Part shown: piece after piece, positions 34,081-47,099 of the stretch
Layout of the letters: every line of letters begins with the position of its first letter
How positions within the stretch are numbered: position 1 is the first letter of the stretch
Source of the DNA: Ricinus communis
Lineage: Eukaryota > Streptophyta > Magnoliopsida > Malpighiales > Euphorbiaceae
Length of the DNA: 64,000 bases
Assembly (NCBI RefSeq): GCF_019578655.1
Contig: NC_063263.1
Location: 20,831,001-20,895,000 of the forward strand
Reading direction: 5' to 3'
Translations under genes and position numbers: made by a program
Notes under the pieces: generated by a model
Told to the model about the DNA's origin: nothing
What the model saw: the letters and a program-made list of their open reading frames with translations, nothing else
Databases searched by the model: none

Positions 34081-37000
34081 TAATGATGAACATTATATTT
34101 AATTAACCTATAATCATATTTTAAAAGAAATGATTAAAATTTATAGATTCTGATTTGAGAGTTTGGAGAATGGAGAAAGAATAAAGAATTCAGCTCGTGA
34201 AAAATAAGTTTTCAAAATCCACAAATATGCATAATCTATGTATGAGAATGAAAAAAAAAAGAAAAAAAATTAAAGAACAATAATATTATGCAGCAAAGAA
34301 CAAAAAAGAAATAAAAAAACGAAGAACAACAACTTGTAGATTCTGATTTGAAACGATAAATGATAGAAAATTGAAAATGGAGAAAATAAAATTGAGGCAA
34401 ACAACTAAAGAAAGCTCGTCATTATGCTTTAAATCTGCAATAATATACAAAGCGTTATATTTGAATTTAAACTTTCTCACATATGTGTTTTAAAAATTCA
34501 GCTCATTCATTTAAATAAAACATTCACGTTTTGGATATTGAATATATAATGCACAACATACCTAGATTCAAGATACCATTTATTATTTAGATGTAGGCGT
34601 CAGATTTTAGATTCCAATCCAACCATAGTTAGGGCTAGACGTACTAACTCCTTAATGCTTTTTATAATTGACTTTTAAATGATTATGAGAAAGCGTGTTG
34701 AAATTTTTTTTTTACAGTCCTTTTCTTTACGATTTTTCTTTTCTAAAAATATTCTTTTCACAATTTTCTTTTTAAAAAATTTATATTATTTTTTTAGAAT
34801 TGTATTACAGTATTCTTTTGATATTTTATTAAATTTTTTTAGTATATTTTTATTACTGTGAAATATATTTTAAAATTTTATTTTAATTAATATCTTCATG
34901 TATGTTAAACTGTATTTGATATATTTTTAGTGTATCATGGTATATTTTTTAAAATACATATTTTCATATCATCAAAACACTAGTTGCTATAAAAAATATA
35001 TAATATCATCCAATTCACAAATACCAAATATAAAAATATAAAATAAAAAAGATAAATCTATCTAATTTGACTGATTTCATAATAATATAAATTAAAATCA
35101 TATCCTATTAGTATTTTATACGTATACTTTTAATATTTTTTTAAATGAAATTTTAAAAGGTAAAGTCATAATAATACAAGAAAAAATGAATCAATTTTCA
35201 GTATTTTTAGGTGTATTTTATGTTTCTTTAATAAAATCTCTTGAAAAATAAAAAAATCTAAAATAAAAATCAAATTCACGGTAAAATTAGTAAAATATAT
35301 TTTTTGATATTTTATAGATATATTTTTAATATTTTTTCTAATAAAGTCTTCTAAAAAATTAAAAAAAAAAGATATAAAATGAAAACTGAAGTTATAGTAA
35401 TATAAATTTTGTAAAAAATATCTTTTGAATATTTTTTAGTATTTTTTTTGATAAAATTTTAGAATAAATAAAAAATTCTAAAAAAATCATAAAGAGGAAT
35501 TTTTGACGGTAAGATTTGATTTTTTCAAGAAAACGGTGGACCATGAAAGTTGTTCTTGTTATAAACCCTAAGGATAACAATAAAATGATAATATGTTGGG
35601 AACACTGCAGCATATGACACTTAAACAATTACTAGTTTTAAATTTATCCGGACTCAAATCCTAATAATTACAGTAAAAAGAAAATCACACTTTGAGACCA
35701 CATGCCCAAAAAATAGGAATTTCAAATGAGCGGGTTGAGCTATGTTTGGTATTTCCCATCCCCGCCGTGTCAAGCACGAGGTGGATACAAAGTAGAAAAA
35801 GAGTTTCAAAACAGAGTCGGGTTGAATTCCAATAATATCTATATTTAAAAATATATATTTATTAATTTTTAAATATATTTATTTAATATTTTAATAATTA
35901 TTGAGTATAATTAAAGAAATAAGTCTAAGATTTAATTAATATTTAATATATTTAAAAAAAATATATTTATTTACTTATATTTTATATATAAAACATATAA
36001 AATATATAAAAATATTTTAGATATAATTCTCATTTTCACTCCGTCACTAGTAGTGGGGAGCGAATATTTCCCGTCTGATTTAAGTCCGGTTATAAATTTA
36101 CATACGGGTAGGAGGCAATTTACCATCTCTAGTAAATACCCCTAATATTTATGGTAAAGACAGATCAAGTTGGGACCACATAAACATACAAGACAAATAC
36201 AGTTCTAGAATAAGAGATTCATACTTTTTGCTACTTCCAAATCAACAGCGTACCTTTATATTTTTCAGACTCAGTAAAGAGTTTTAAGGTAAACAAACAC
36301 AATCTAAGCATTCAAAAAGAGATTAAGGTTTTTAGGGTTTTCCCTCTTTCATTCGTGGTTGAGTGATTTACTTTCATTAGGTTTGTTTATATTGACAAAA
36401 AGATAAATCAATGCATTTACTTTTTGAGCTAAACCGATATATTTATGGACATAAAAAAAACAAGAGAATTAAATGGAGCTATCGACATTCATGCAATAAT
36501 ATATAGAAATTAATACATATGCGCTAATGACTCTTGACACAAATGGTAACAGTAAAAGGGTCTAAATATACGATTTAAATATAAAACGCAGAATTATAAT
36601 TTTTGTCTTTTCATTAATGTATATATTTTAGCTTCTGGCATTAAAAGATGGATTCACAATCAAATTTAATTTTTCTACAAGCTCTAGTCTCTAAACTATT
36701 ATGCAATGAGACCCTTGAAATACATTTTTTGGTCAAAACTCTATTAGAAGTTTAAGTAATAATGTCAAAACGAAAAGGAAAAGAAATTTGTTCTGAAGAC
36801 AACAAATAGGAAACAAAACATTTGTTATGAGAAGCTGCTGCTTCAAAGGAATTGCAGTAGTTTATCTTTTAAAAATGATGTATATTTTTTTTCCAGAAAC
36901 AAGCTTTTGAATCAAAAAGTATTCATGCAGAGTGTATATATTAGGTTTAAATAAAAATAAAATTAGTGTTTCTAAAATTTAATATATAAAAATTAATTTA

Positions 37001-37790
37001 ATTAATATAAAATATACATATTTAAAATTATGTAGATAAAATGATAAATATTTTTTTATAATTTAACTAAAATTTTGAATATATAATTATGTTATAATTT
37101 TTAAAAAGATATTTTACTATTTATAAAATTTATTTTTACGACGCTTTAAATTAATTTTTAAAAAATATATATATATAAAATTATTTAAAAAATGTGCACT
37201 TTTGAGGATGGTAAAGAATTATTTTAAAATTAAAATTAGCCTTTTCAGAAAGTGCATCACAGTCCTATTTTGTCTGTTATGTTTGTGGGTGCTGTTCCTT
37301 TTAAAGCAATAGTTATGTAAGGCATGCATAAACTACGTGGACAATGGGCATTCACTACTTCCCCAACTTAAAAACGCTACTCATTTATTCCTTGACCATT
37401 TGTTTGGGACAGGGAGTAAATGAGGGGAGAGAAAGTAATATTTATATATTTGAAAGATATAGAGAATGAAAATGGTGTTTATTTTTAGGAGTAAGTTCTT
37501 GAGTTAAATTCCTTTTCTTTCTATTAGTCCAATTTTTGGTTTTATAGTGAATTTTAAAAATAATTATTTTATATTTTATAATTTATGGTCCGTTGGACTT
37601 TCTATTGATTAAAAAAGAAAAAATTATATAAAATATTATTTTTTTAATAAAATATTATTTTTATTTTACTTTTTTTTCTTTTTACTTATATAACATTTTA
37701 TTTATACTATTTTAACTTTTCTTTTATCATATATAGTGTTTTTTGACTTTACTTTCTTCTTTAATTTCTTTTTTTAGCTTCTATTTTTGC
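34081..37790. other. AT-rich spacer with diverged repeats
   Basis: No gene is visible. From about 35205 to 35510 three diverged copies of a unit of about 105 bp repeat TATTTTTTAGTATTTTTT and AATAAAAAATTCTAAAAAA-like words. At about 35735-36110 two less AT-rich patches (with CCCATCCCCGCC at the left and GGGTAGGAGGCAATTTACCATCTC at the right) flank pure A/T. They could be the ends of a non-autonomous element. Confidence 0.4.
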
Positions 37791-38040
37791 TGCACCTCCA
37801 AGTCACCACCTGCCTCCCTCGTGGAAACACTAGGCTCAGCAAGGAGTTTGTGAGAGGCAGTAGCACGAGTAATCGGGCGCTGCCCGCTAAATGAAGCAAG
37901 AACGGTGGTGCTGGACCATAAAGAACTGGCGTCCCCTCACTCAAATCTATCACTTCGTGGTGACCCTCAGAAGCCGAACCAAGAGAGACCCTGGAGGCAG
38001 AGCCCCTATTAACACCGCGGCTACCCCCTCGTCGGATGAA
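37790..38040 (-). other. GC-rich patch with an open minus-strand frame
   Basis: This 250-bp island is much richer in G and C than its surroundings. One minus frame stays open for about 85 codons with SRGVNRGSASRVSLGS and HEVIDLSEGTPVLYGPAPP. A short upstream exon-like start, ATGGCTTCCAGC, with a GTAAGT donor lies at about 38250-38267, but the reading phases do not join cleanly. I do not recognise the protein. The long ORF 38079-38405 is low complexity and not credible. Confidence 0.25.
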
Positions 38041-38792
38041 TATTTCCTAGTATATTAAGAACCACCACTTACTAAACCTCATAAATAAGAATGAAAAGGA
38101 AAGAGAAATAAACCATTAACGCCGCCGTAGACAAGGCAATGACAACAATTGCACGAATGAAACAAACAAACAACAACATGAAAAACAGTAAGAAAAATAA
38201 AAACAAAAAGCAGATGACATGAAGGAAGAACAAGACCAGAAAGAAAACTTACTATTGCTGGAAGCCATGGCAAATCAGAAAAAGAAAAAGCAGCAGCACC
38301 AGGCAAGAAAAAGAAAGAATAGAAGAGAAAGGAAGAAAGCGAGAAGGCAAATGAAACAAAATGTAGGAGAAAGAAAAAAGATAATAATAGTAATAAAGAA
38401 AACAATCAACGACAACTGGTAGAGAAATGAAACCACCAACATGTGGCAAGACCTCCTTAACTGGTTACCGAATTTGAAGAGTCCAAGTTGACGTTATTTG
38501 TGCTCTTTGAGAAAGACGCGTCTGTAAGCACCTGTTTGGTTGAGTTTATTCATTGTAAGTTTGTTTGAAGCTCAATTATGTTATTTTGTCTTAAAAACTA
38601 GTTAATTACATAATTTATTATGTTTTATATGTATGTTAACTACATTTTGTGCTTTTGTGCATGTATCTCAAAGCCTACAGGATCCGATTGTCAAATCTAG
38701 CCTAGGAACCTTCCTAAAATCAATTGGCACTATGAATAGTCGATCGACTGTATGTAGAGCCAATCGACTCTATGACACAACCAATCAACTGT

Positions 38793-39264
38793 TAGGGATG
38801 GCAATGGGTAAGATAATACAATACCCTTACCCATACCTAAAAAGTGCATGTCTACTCGTACCTGTACCCATACCCATTTAGGTAATAGATTTTAAATTTG
38901 TCTCCATATCCATAGACTTTCGGTAACTTTCATGTAACCCATTATCCAAATAATTACTATATTATTTTTAGAATAGTTATGCAAATTTAAACATTAGTAT
39001 ATAATTACTATAAATTAATGTATATTATATTCAAAGATATCATATATTAAGAAATATACATTAAAAAATTGGAACAAAAAATATATAAAAAGTTGAATAA
39101 TTTAAAAGTTGTCCGATTTTCTAAATAATACATATTAGACCATAATGAATAAGTTCAATTACATAACCTATAAAATTGTGCATCTAACTTAAAACAACAT
39201 AAAGAAAACGTTTTTATTTCTTAGATGTGCCACCAGCCTTCAACCTTTCAACATTGCCATCCTA
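38793..39264. mobile_element. hAT-like MITE
   Basis: The left end TAGGGATGGCAATGGGTA and right end ATTGCCATCCTA form inverted repeats. Inside the left end, ACCCTTACCCATACC alternates with GGGTA words, a pattern common to plant hAT-type MITEs with a TAGGGATGGCAA terminus. No 8-bp target duplication was found, so the ends may be eroded. The length is 472 bp. Confidence 0.55.
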
Positions 39265-40110
39265 TATGCATCTCTTTATATATATATATATATATATATA
39301 TATGGCCTTTTAATCAAAGTCTTTAAGGGTTTAGGATTTCTACAAAGCCCTAACTTACTTTAAGTTGGACTTTGTTATCCTAAATGACTTTAATTAATAT
39401 AAGAATTAATCCATGGATAATAAACCCAACATAAGCCCATTATACAAGGCCCATTAGTTCTTATTAATTAACCTTTAATTAGGCCTAATATATATGAGCT
39501 TAAGCCCAATGTTTAAATCTCATTTTAATCCTCACTTAAATTCTATTTTTGTGTGACACAAAAGGTTCCTAACATGTTGGTAATGATTATGGATTATAAA
39601 TTAAACTCTTTAGTTTAATGTTAATTCTCTAATGTAACTTAATCAATATTCATATATCAAGATTAGCATCTAGCAATGCATCATGATCACCCAAATGTTT
39701 AGGAATGGTTAAAGTACTTTAATCAACCTTTGTAGTGAATAATCTCAATGTAATTTAATCCTTTCATTGTACTTTTATTCCAATTTATTCATAGAGCATG
39801 GATGCAAGTGTCAACTCTATAATTGAACCAATCATATTTGTTCTTGATAATTGCATATAACCTCTTGAGTAACATCTATGAAATAGTTTTCATATTCTTC
39901 ATTCATACAACCTTGGTCAAGGATTTTCATGTTAAAATATATAAGAATCAACAGGATAAGTTCCTATGACATATTGCATTAGGCAGTAAACCTTTCAATA
40001 TTTTTGGTGCATTTTTGAGTTTTTTCATTCATATAAAAGTTGTATGCATGATATTCAACAATAAAAATAAGTATTGAGATGCTTTAGTGATCATAAATTT
40101 GAAAATAGAT
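39265..40110. other. Gene-free stretch with TA microsatellite
   Basis: A TA repeat lies at about 39279-39302, followed by sequence rich in AAGCCC/GGCCC words (AAGCCCATTA, AAGGCCCATTAG, AAGCCCAATG) at about 39430-39510. This is possibly an LTR remnant. No coding frame is recognised. Confidence 0.4.
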
Positions 40111-41139
40111 TAAAAGTTTGCGTCATACAAAGTATAAAAAAAGAGTACAAAAGATAACTAATCTAATCAAAAGTCATCGGGGCTCTCTCCCGAGTCATCC
40201 ATCCCCTTGTCGGAGTCAGCCTCCACTTATTCGGTTCGATGAGCTGATAACTGAAGCGTTAGGGTATTTATCCGATGTTGATGGGCATCCACCTGCCCCT
40301 GCAAGCCTCGTGATCCCTCTACAATATAAAAAAATTCAAAAGATTAGGTATTGCATTTCATAACATACATCCATACATTTTACAATTGTATTTGTTTTCT
40401 ATTTTTTTTAACTTGCTCTCAAATCTTTATTGATAACAAAGAACTATCTCCTTGCAACCGCAGTAAGCTGGTGTACATGCTCGAACTAGTCTCTTTAAAT
40501 TTGTATGATTATATATGTATATGTATTACTAACATTTCAGGAGAGTAAACTAGTGTAAAATAGTAAAGAAATAGACAACTCATGTTGCTCGGAGTAAACT
40601 CCGGAGGGAGGCTCGACTCTAAGGCCAGTCGGTGATCCACAGTACCGAAAAGACTCTAGCAAGGTATTGTAGGATCTAGGAGAAACGGGATGCTCCCTAG
40701 AATGACATCTAAGACTATCGTGGGAGGTGCCTCTGAAGTAGCAACAGTTGATGAGCCCGAGATGCAAGTGGACCTAGGACGACAAGTGGATTGCGTCATA
40801 CTACTCGAGACTCATCGTTAGCTCTTCGTCGAAATGTCAACCGTCTAAAACATCGATAGAAAAAGAGACATAGGCACTAGTTGTTGGTTGGGCCCCTTCT
40901 CCCAACCGTAAATCCACTCGCCTAAGTACCATGCCCGACAAGCAAGGCCAGATAGAAGTATCCTCCTATGCTCAATCTTTATGGCAGACATCATATAAGG
41001 ATCCTAGTAGCGGCAATCCCCGAGCCAATTGCCGTGAATATGAAAATGCAAAGGTAAGTAATCGAACTTTCAAAATTATAAATTTAACTGTTATATCTTT
41101 CTTTTTACCTGATCCTAAAATAGGAAGGAAGTTGACCAA
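40111..41139. other. Less AT-rich patch, no recognised gene
   Basis: Base composition resembles decayed coding DNA, and it adjoins the plant-mobile-domain pseudogene. Short ORFs in several frames (for example 40118-40363 plus and 40537-40767 minus) show no motif I know. Confidence 0.35.
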
Positions 41140-42003
41140 CTTATAATGCATGTGGACTTGTGCCCACTCCAGCGGGACGCTCTTGCTCGAACCCCAATGA
41201 CTTAGGCGAAGGAAAGCTCGAGAACTACTTATAGGCTGAGAGCCTACCAGAAGACCAAACTTCAGGGCCCAAACCTACCTTTAAGTAATCAGTAAATAAT
41301 ACACGAATAGAATAGTAAAAATATATAATAAAAAACAAAACTTACGTGTATGGCGTACCAAAGACTATAGAGCCTATTGCTTCTATGGACTGTAATGTCC
41401 ATCTGCTGATATAGATATGCGAGAGCAGCAGTCCCCTAATTGTAAGAGGTGACATTGTCTAGATCTCATAGAGAGTCCAAGTAGTGTAGGTTTAGCGAGT
41501 TCCCCGAGTCGCTAAACAAGATGGTCCTAAATAAGTAGACTAGAAAAGAATGAGGCATCTAGTCCACCTCTGGTTTAGATCGAAGGGTGAATCCTCTACA
41601 ATGGAGAGGGATACTCTGATAGGTATGCATCACGTGTTCTTGTGTGTATGCAAGAACCCCAAAAGGTCAATAATAAATTGGTCCCAAGTGTCGAACCTCT
41701 AGTCATGTATGGTGTTGTCAAAAGGTATGGAGGTACGTGTGATGTCAATCCCTGTAATGGCAGTAAAAGAAAGTGGAGACAGTGTCAGCTCTTCAACTAG
41801 GGTATGGAAGGTGCGGGTGGTGTCCATCCACCTCTCAAGTAGTACATAGACCGAGTTATGGTCGGTCTTCCCTGTAGTAAAAGGCACCGAGGCAACGAAC
41901 TGGTGGAACCTGGTGTTACCAATCCAAGCCTGGATATAGCTAGATAGCTCATCGAACCACTCCCAAGCACTGTAGAAGTTCCCAGCGAACCGAATCGACA
42001 TAG
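41140..42003 (-). pseudogene. Plant mobile domain (PMD, aminotransferase-like) protein, broken
   Basis: The minus strand begins MSIRFAGNFYSAWEWF at 42003-42001 and reads VYVLLERWMDTTRTFHTLVEELTLSPLSFTAITG in pieces, the core of the plant mobile domain (PF10536). Such proteins include MAIL1-like host proteins and ORFs carried by transposons. A stop lies at about 41699; after it the frame shifts. At about 41350-41540 I read ILFSDSGNSLNLHYLDSL, DLDNVTSYN and GTAALAYLYQQMD, which match the second half of the domain. A further piece, WALKFGLLVGSQPISSSRAF, lies at about 41200-41290 beyond a possible intron. Several stops make it a pseudogene. Confidence 0.6.
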
Positions 42004-42300
42004 TGTCGCTCTAAAAATTGTGAAACATGTATAAAAACGACACATGCATATTGAAGTCCAAAACAGTTAAGTACCTTGACTTTTTCAAGTTTTTTTCTCA
42101 AATAACGATGCAAACAGTTGTTTTCTAGCCCATGCGCGTCTAACCAGACTGTGCAAAGCCGATTGGCTAGGGCTTTTTCTTTTATTAGGGTATTTGGAAA
42201 AAATTCTCAATTTAGGGTAAAAGTTAAGAAAATTCTATTTTTAGGGTAATGTTGAGAAGCAATTCTCACTTTGAGATAAATTTCCTATACGTGGACATGT
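42004..42300. other. Upstream flank of the PMD pseudogene
   Basis: Contains two diverged repeats of ATTCTCAATTTAGGGTAA-like sequence at about 42205-42265. No gene is seen. Confidence 0.35.
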
Positions 42301-42301
42301 C

Positions 42302-42347
42302 CACTAGTTGGACTGGTGGATAGGATTGTCTATCAGTCCAACTAGTG
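42302..42347. repeat. Perfect 14-bp inverted repeat (hairpin)
   Basis: CACTAGTTGGACTG at 42302-42315 is repeated in reverse complement at 42334-42347, with an 18-base loop. Confidence 0.85.
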
Positions 42348-42574
42348 AAGAGGGGGCAATCCCCCACTCCATGTGGTGGACAGGGGAAGAAAAAAAATGC
42401 ACAATACCTTTCCACCAATTCAAGTGGCAGACAGGTAAGAAATAAGGAAAAAAGGTTTTCCAAGTTTACCTATTCACCCTTTTCCATCACTCTCGAATTT
42501 ATACCGGAACACTCATCAAACTCGTATATTCTACTGCCGTCCCATCCCGAGTCAACACAAAATCAATAAAAATT

Positions 42575-44501
42575 TGTAATGCGGAAAATGAAGCATGCGT
42601 AAACCGTACATAACCAATTAGTCAAAATATTAATCATTAAATCAGAGATATCATATAAAATATTTGCTGACACACGTAAGCAGATATATGACTTTAACTC
42701 ACAGCTTTGGTGACCTCCTAGCCCTGCTCCAGTGCCCTAGTTGGAGCGAGCCGAACAGACGGATTATCTAATCATGGAAAATAATTTATTAATAACACTA
42801 AAATAATTGACAATTAACCCTAGGTCTAGACTCCTAGGACTGACTATTTAAGAATCATGACTCGAGTAAATTCTACTGAAAATCCGGCAGAACCTCCACT
42901 AAAACACGAACGTTTACCCCCCGTAAAATGGGTCTAGGACCTGCTAAAAAAACACTTCAAAAATTTAACAATTAATACAATGGGAATCAGGTTCCCAAGA
43001 CTTCACTAATTTCCTGACTCCGTCACATAGCACAAAAATCACGACTACGGCAAGCAGTCCGATAAACAATTATTTTAACACACAAATATTTTCTAATACA
43101 CAACACAATTCAATAGACACATAATTGAATCAAAGAATTCCAGAATCAACGAGCCAGAGAAAATTACTGAGACGCTTAATCGCTCGGTCAACTCGCCCCC
43201 AGCCACCAGAGTCTGATCGACGATCCGAATACACTATCGGACTCGAAACGACGCGCTGATGACGATTCCCGCTTCCGATTTCCGATCCGACCGCCGATCA
43301 TCCGGAGAGATTTATGGACGATCTCGACCATCGATTTGCAAATGAAGCCCGATTGCCACGAAACCGGTGCCATTGCGAAGCTTGAGCTGAGGAGAGTCGG
43401 ATATGTCCTTCGATCAACCATCCTCCACCGGAGCTTGCCGGAAAAGCCTAAAAATATGGCTGCCAACTCCTCACCGTAACTCCCTCCTCCGACCACCAAA
43501 GCCGATGCCGCCACTCCCAAAAGAAAGCCTTCAACTCACCGGTCAAATTGAGATCAAGATCGCTGCCAAAGGATGCCGGAAACGGCCGGAACGTCGGCAA
43601 GAAAACTGTTACCACCTCTCGCACTCTCTCACCGATCCGCCGGAGCCTCAATCGCACATCCAAATGGCCATACACCTCCGGAGCTCGCCACCGCCGGGCA
43701 TGGCGACACAACTCCCTCCTCCATTCTTCTTCTTTTTCCTCCTCCTTTCTTCTTCTTCTTCCTTTTTCTTTTCTTCTTTCTTTCCTTCCAATATCGACAT
43801 TAGGTCCCTGTATTTTTCTTTTTACCTTTTGGTCCCTCAACTTTTTAAATTACTATCAATTTCGTCTTGTAAAAATTCTAATTAACCCCTAAAATTTTCT
43901 TTAGCCTTTCAATTAAGCCCCTAACTATTTAATTTAGGCCAAATTAGAATTATTGAAAAATACACAATTACATATATATCTCTGGCCGACATATTTATTT
44001 ATAAAAATACCAAACATACAAATTCTCATTAAAACCCCATAATAATAAAATTATTCTTTTAATCCTCATCCCAAAATAAATTTTCAATTTAGTCCTAACA
44101 CACAATTAATTTAAATAACCAATTTGCTAATTATTTTTCAACTTAAAATTAAATACCACTAGCTAATTAAAATACCAATTTCTTCAAGAAATTTCTTTTA
44201 TAAAAACATCATTTACAAATTCTTCCAATATATAATTTTATTTATATATATATACATTTGGAGAAAATTTGGAATGACCAAAAGTATAATTTATTTCTCA
44301 AATAATTTACTTAATGAACTCCTTAAAAATCAAACTAATTGGGAATAGAAAAATAACTCCTTTAATTGTCTAACATTAAAATTTCCATTAATCATTCCAA
44401 ATTAAATCAGATAAAAATAAAGTAAAATTAATTTAAATAAAAACTCATTTATTAATTATTATTAATAAAATCATTATTAAAGAAAATTTTCGGGTATTAC
44501 A
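42575..44501 (-). mobile_element. Long LTR (solo), Tekay/Del-like, minus orientation
   Basis: Read on the minus strand it begins TGTAATACCCG at 44501 and ends GCATTACA at 42575, inverted ends typical of long gypsy LTRs. It shares many blocks with 48841-51377, for example GCAGGTYCTAGACCC-like sequence, GTGTTTTAGTGGAGGTTCTG, GGAGTCTAGRCCTA and CTGTGAGTTAAAG. No gag or pol lies within or beside it. A GC-rich island at about 43190-43740 gives long ORFs on both strands, which I take as chance. Flanking bases AAATT and CATTT do not form a clean target duplication. Confidence 0.65.
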
Positions 44502-46370
44502 CATTTTCTATAATATATTTATAGAAGTTCACATGACATTCATGATTGTATTATTGTCCTTATATATTTCTTTTCTATAATATAAAATCATATTCCAACC
44601 AAACTCTAAAAATCATATTGAATTTGAATATAGCTGGTTCTTTAGGTTATGTTAGAAGGGAAAGAATTTGAATTCTAGCACAATTTGATGATTAATGTCA
44701 TTTTGAAAAATATACAAACCCAAAAGAATATTATGTTGGTTTACATCGTGAATAGAACTTTAGAGTCGAGGAAGCAGAGACTTTGATTCATATTTTTTTT
44801 TTTGCATTGGGAACTCTAGTTGTGAAACACCGTTCATTAGCACTTTGTCGAAGAAACATGGTAAATTATGAGATCGCAGTGAAACGGATCCAATAAGAGA
44901 ATAATTGAATGTTCCTTCGAAAATTAAGATATTACATGTTACAGCTGGTAAAAGAACAAACAATGGCAATCAGTAGAGACTTGAGTGAAAATGAGGCTAA
45001 CAATATCATGCGTTGTAATAGGTATGCATCAGACTATGAAATGTTTGATGAAGAAATATGACCTCCTATTTGTATTATGATATTGGTTTATAATAAAATA
45101 TATATTCTCATGACAATGTGATTGTATTAAATGTTTTTACATAAATTGCATGATAAGCATATTTTATTTGGTGATTAACATATGATATTAATCGCTATCA
45201 AACAAGTCTATGCCGGACAGACAATCACGTGAATTTTCTAAAGCTCTAAATATTATAGCTTGTTGGTGATCCGCATCTTTAAAGGCCTTATTTACTCGCT
45301 GATGAAAATACTCTCTATTAAAATGAATTTTGATTCAATTATTTTCTTTCCTAATGCGATATAAAGCAGTGTAGAATTCAAAGATAGTAGATGGACTCAT
45401 ATTAATAGCACTCACATGCGGTATTTTTATTTGAAGTTCCAATGCTCCTTCACGTAGAATTTGAGATTGGCATAATCAAAATTCTCACTCATTCATTAGT
45501 TGACTGTGTACCTTCTCACTATTATGCTTATTTGGATCCATTGGATATAAAAAATCATCATCTAGTGCTCAATAACGTCAGTAGATCTGAATATATCACC
45601 AAGAGTGTACACATTCGTCATGGTACCTACTAATAAAATTATAAAATGTTAGAATATTAAATAAAATATCATTTAACAACATTTGGATAAACATGAAGGA
45701 AGAAATTTGATATAGTCATTGTCATCACTATTATTATAATCTAAAATGCCCTCTTCATCTATAGGTATTGGAATGCTATTTTGAAGTTCTATCCTGAATA
45801 GGTCGTGCTTCTTATAATATTATTCTAATAATTGATTCATTACGTTAATCTTCCTTTCTAGTTGTTCCATCACAACTTCAACTTTTTCTGAAGTCTGTCT
45901 AGGTAACTTTGCTGAAATAATTCTAGGTATTTGTGGATCATGATATGTGCAATATGCCTCTAGCTCACACCTTATTCCCCAAACTCTGGTCCGTTTTAAT
46001 TCTTTACTAAAAACATTTTCAAGCTCTTTCAAGTTAGTTGTATGATGATCCACAAAAATATGATTTGCACAACTCTGATTCAATGTTGCATGAGTTGGTT
46101 GATTTAGAAATGGTCTCTTCTTTCCGTACCAGACATCACCATTGGGAACTTTATATTTATCAACCACAATCACGATATGAAACTATTGTTTACTAGTGCT
46201 ATTTCTTTCACCTTTCTTTTGTTTCATTATAAAATATAAGCTGGTAATTGATTGAGATAATAATATGGTTTAAATATTTAGTTCTACAAATATAAAATTA
46301 GCTTAGCAATATAAAGTAAGATATATAAAATAATATAGCAATAGTAAAATAAATAGAAAATAAATTAAGA
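44502..46370. other. No recognised gene
   Basis: A/T-rich with short ORFs. The longest, 46173-45820 on the minus strand (117 residues), is hydrophilic with WYGKKRPFLNQPTHATLN and a C-terminal coiled-coil-like helix. I do not recognise it. It follows the MULE remnant on the same strand and may belong to it. Confidence 0.3.
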
Positions 46371-46379
46371 TCTACGAAT

Positions 46380-47099
46380 TGTCCTAGCATTATATCCAGT
46401 TTGACCACATTTGTTATAAAAACTAGTCCTTACATCTTATGCATTTTTCCAATCCATTTCATTCTGTAATCCTTTTTGTTTTCGGTCTTCCTTTCTTCTG
46501 CTTCAATTCATGGTTAGTCACTAAAGGAAATTCAATGGATTTTAGCCAGTAATCTTGGTGCCCAATGGGTGTGAAATCAGTGCACCAATATTGAAGCACC
46601 TCTTTAGATTGTACCATTTTCCAATGAACATCCTGTAACTAATTCCAAGTTTCATACATATGGCAATTGCATGTGAACATGGTATTCAATTTTGTTTAAA
46701 TTTATTACAAGTATTGGTTTTTTCTAATAGGTTAACTGTTTCATTATGTTTGCCTTTCTTTTGCGCATTTTTGTAGGCATTAGTAATCAAGCACACACCA
46801 GTCTCCTTATTAAATATTCTAACATGATGACCATTTACTTTCTACACACAATGCTCTAATACCTTGATACAATAATCAGTATATATACAGCCTTTAGTAA
46901 TTGCATCAGTATACTTCATTTGACACTTATTAAACATGTCGATCAACTTTAAAAATAGCCCATGCATCGCAGTCTTAATAGGCATCCCCATTACAGGTTT
47001 TAAAGCAGAATTGAAAGATTCAACATAATTAATTACATAAATGATATCACCATCCCAATAAATAATCAACAACGGTATAGTGGACATCTTTTTTGTCAT
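46380..47099 (-). pseudogene. MULE (Mutator-like) transposase remnant, C-terminal part
   Basis: 47099-46842 reads NYVESFNSALKPVMGMPI, matching the block after the catalytic core of MuDR-type transposases. It continues in another frame with TCNKFKQN, a stop, then IPCSHAIAICMKLGIS at about 46640-46730, which is a SWIM zinc finger that has lost one Cys. Then DFTPIGHQDYW and KQKKGRPKTKR appear at about 46475-46570. Finally CGQTGYNART at about 46385-46415 is a decayed zinc knuckle with His and Cys lost. The order is exactly that of a MULE C-terminus. At least three frame changes and several stops break it. Confidence 0.65.

Noticed and set aside
43188..43892. Long ORFs on both strands in a GC-rich island
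   Set aside because: They lie inside a solo LTR, overlap on both strands, and have low-complexity Arg/Glu or Phe/Ser runs. GC-rich DNA with few stops explains them.
45820..46173. 117-residue minus ORF
   Set aside because: Protein-like but I know no family; kept only as a note beside the MULE remnant.
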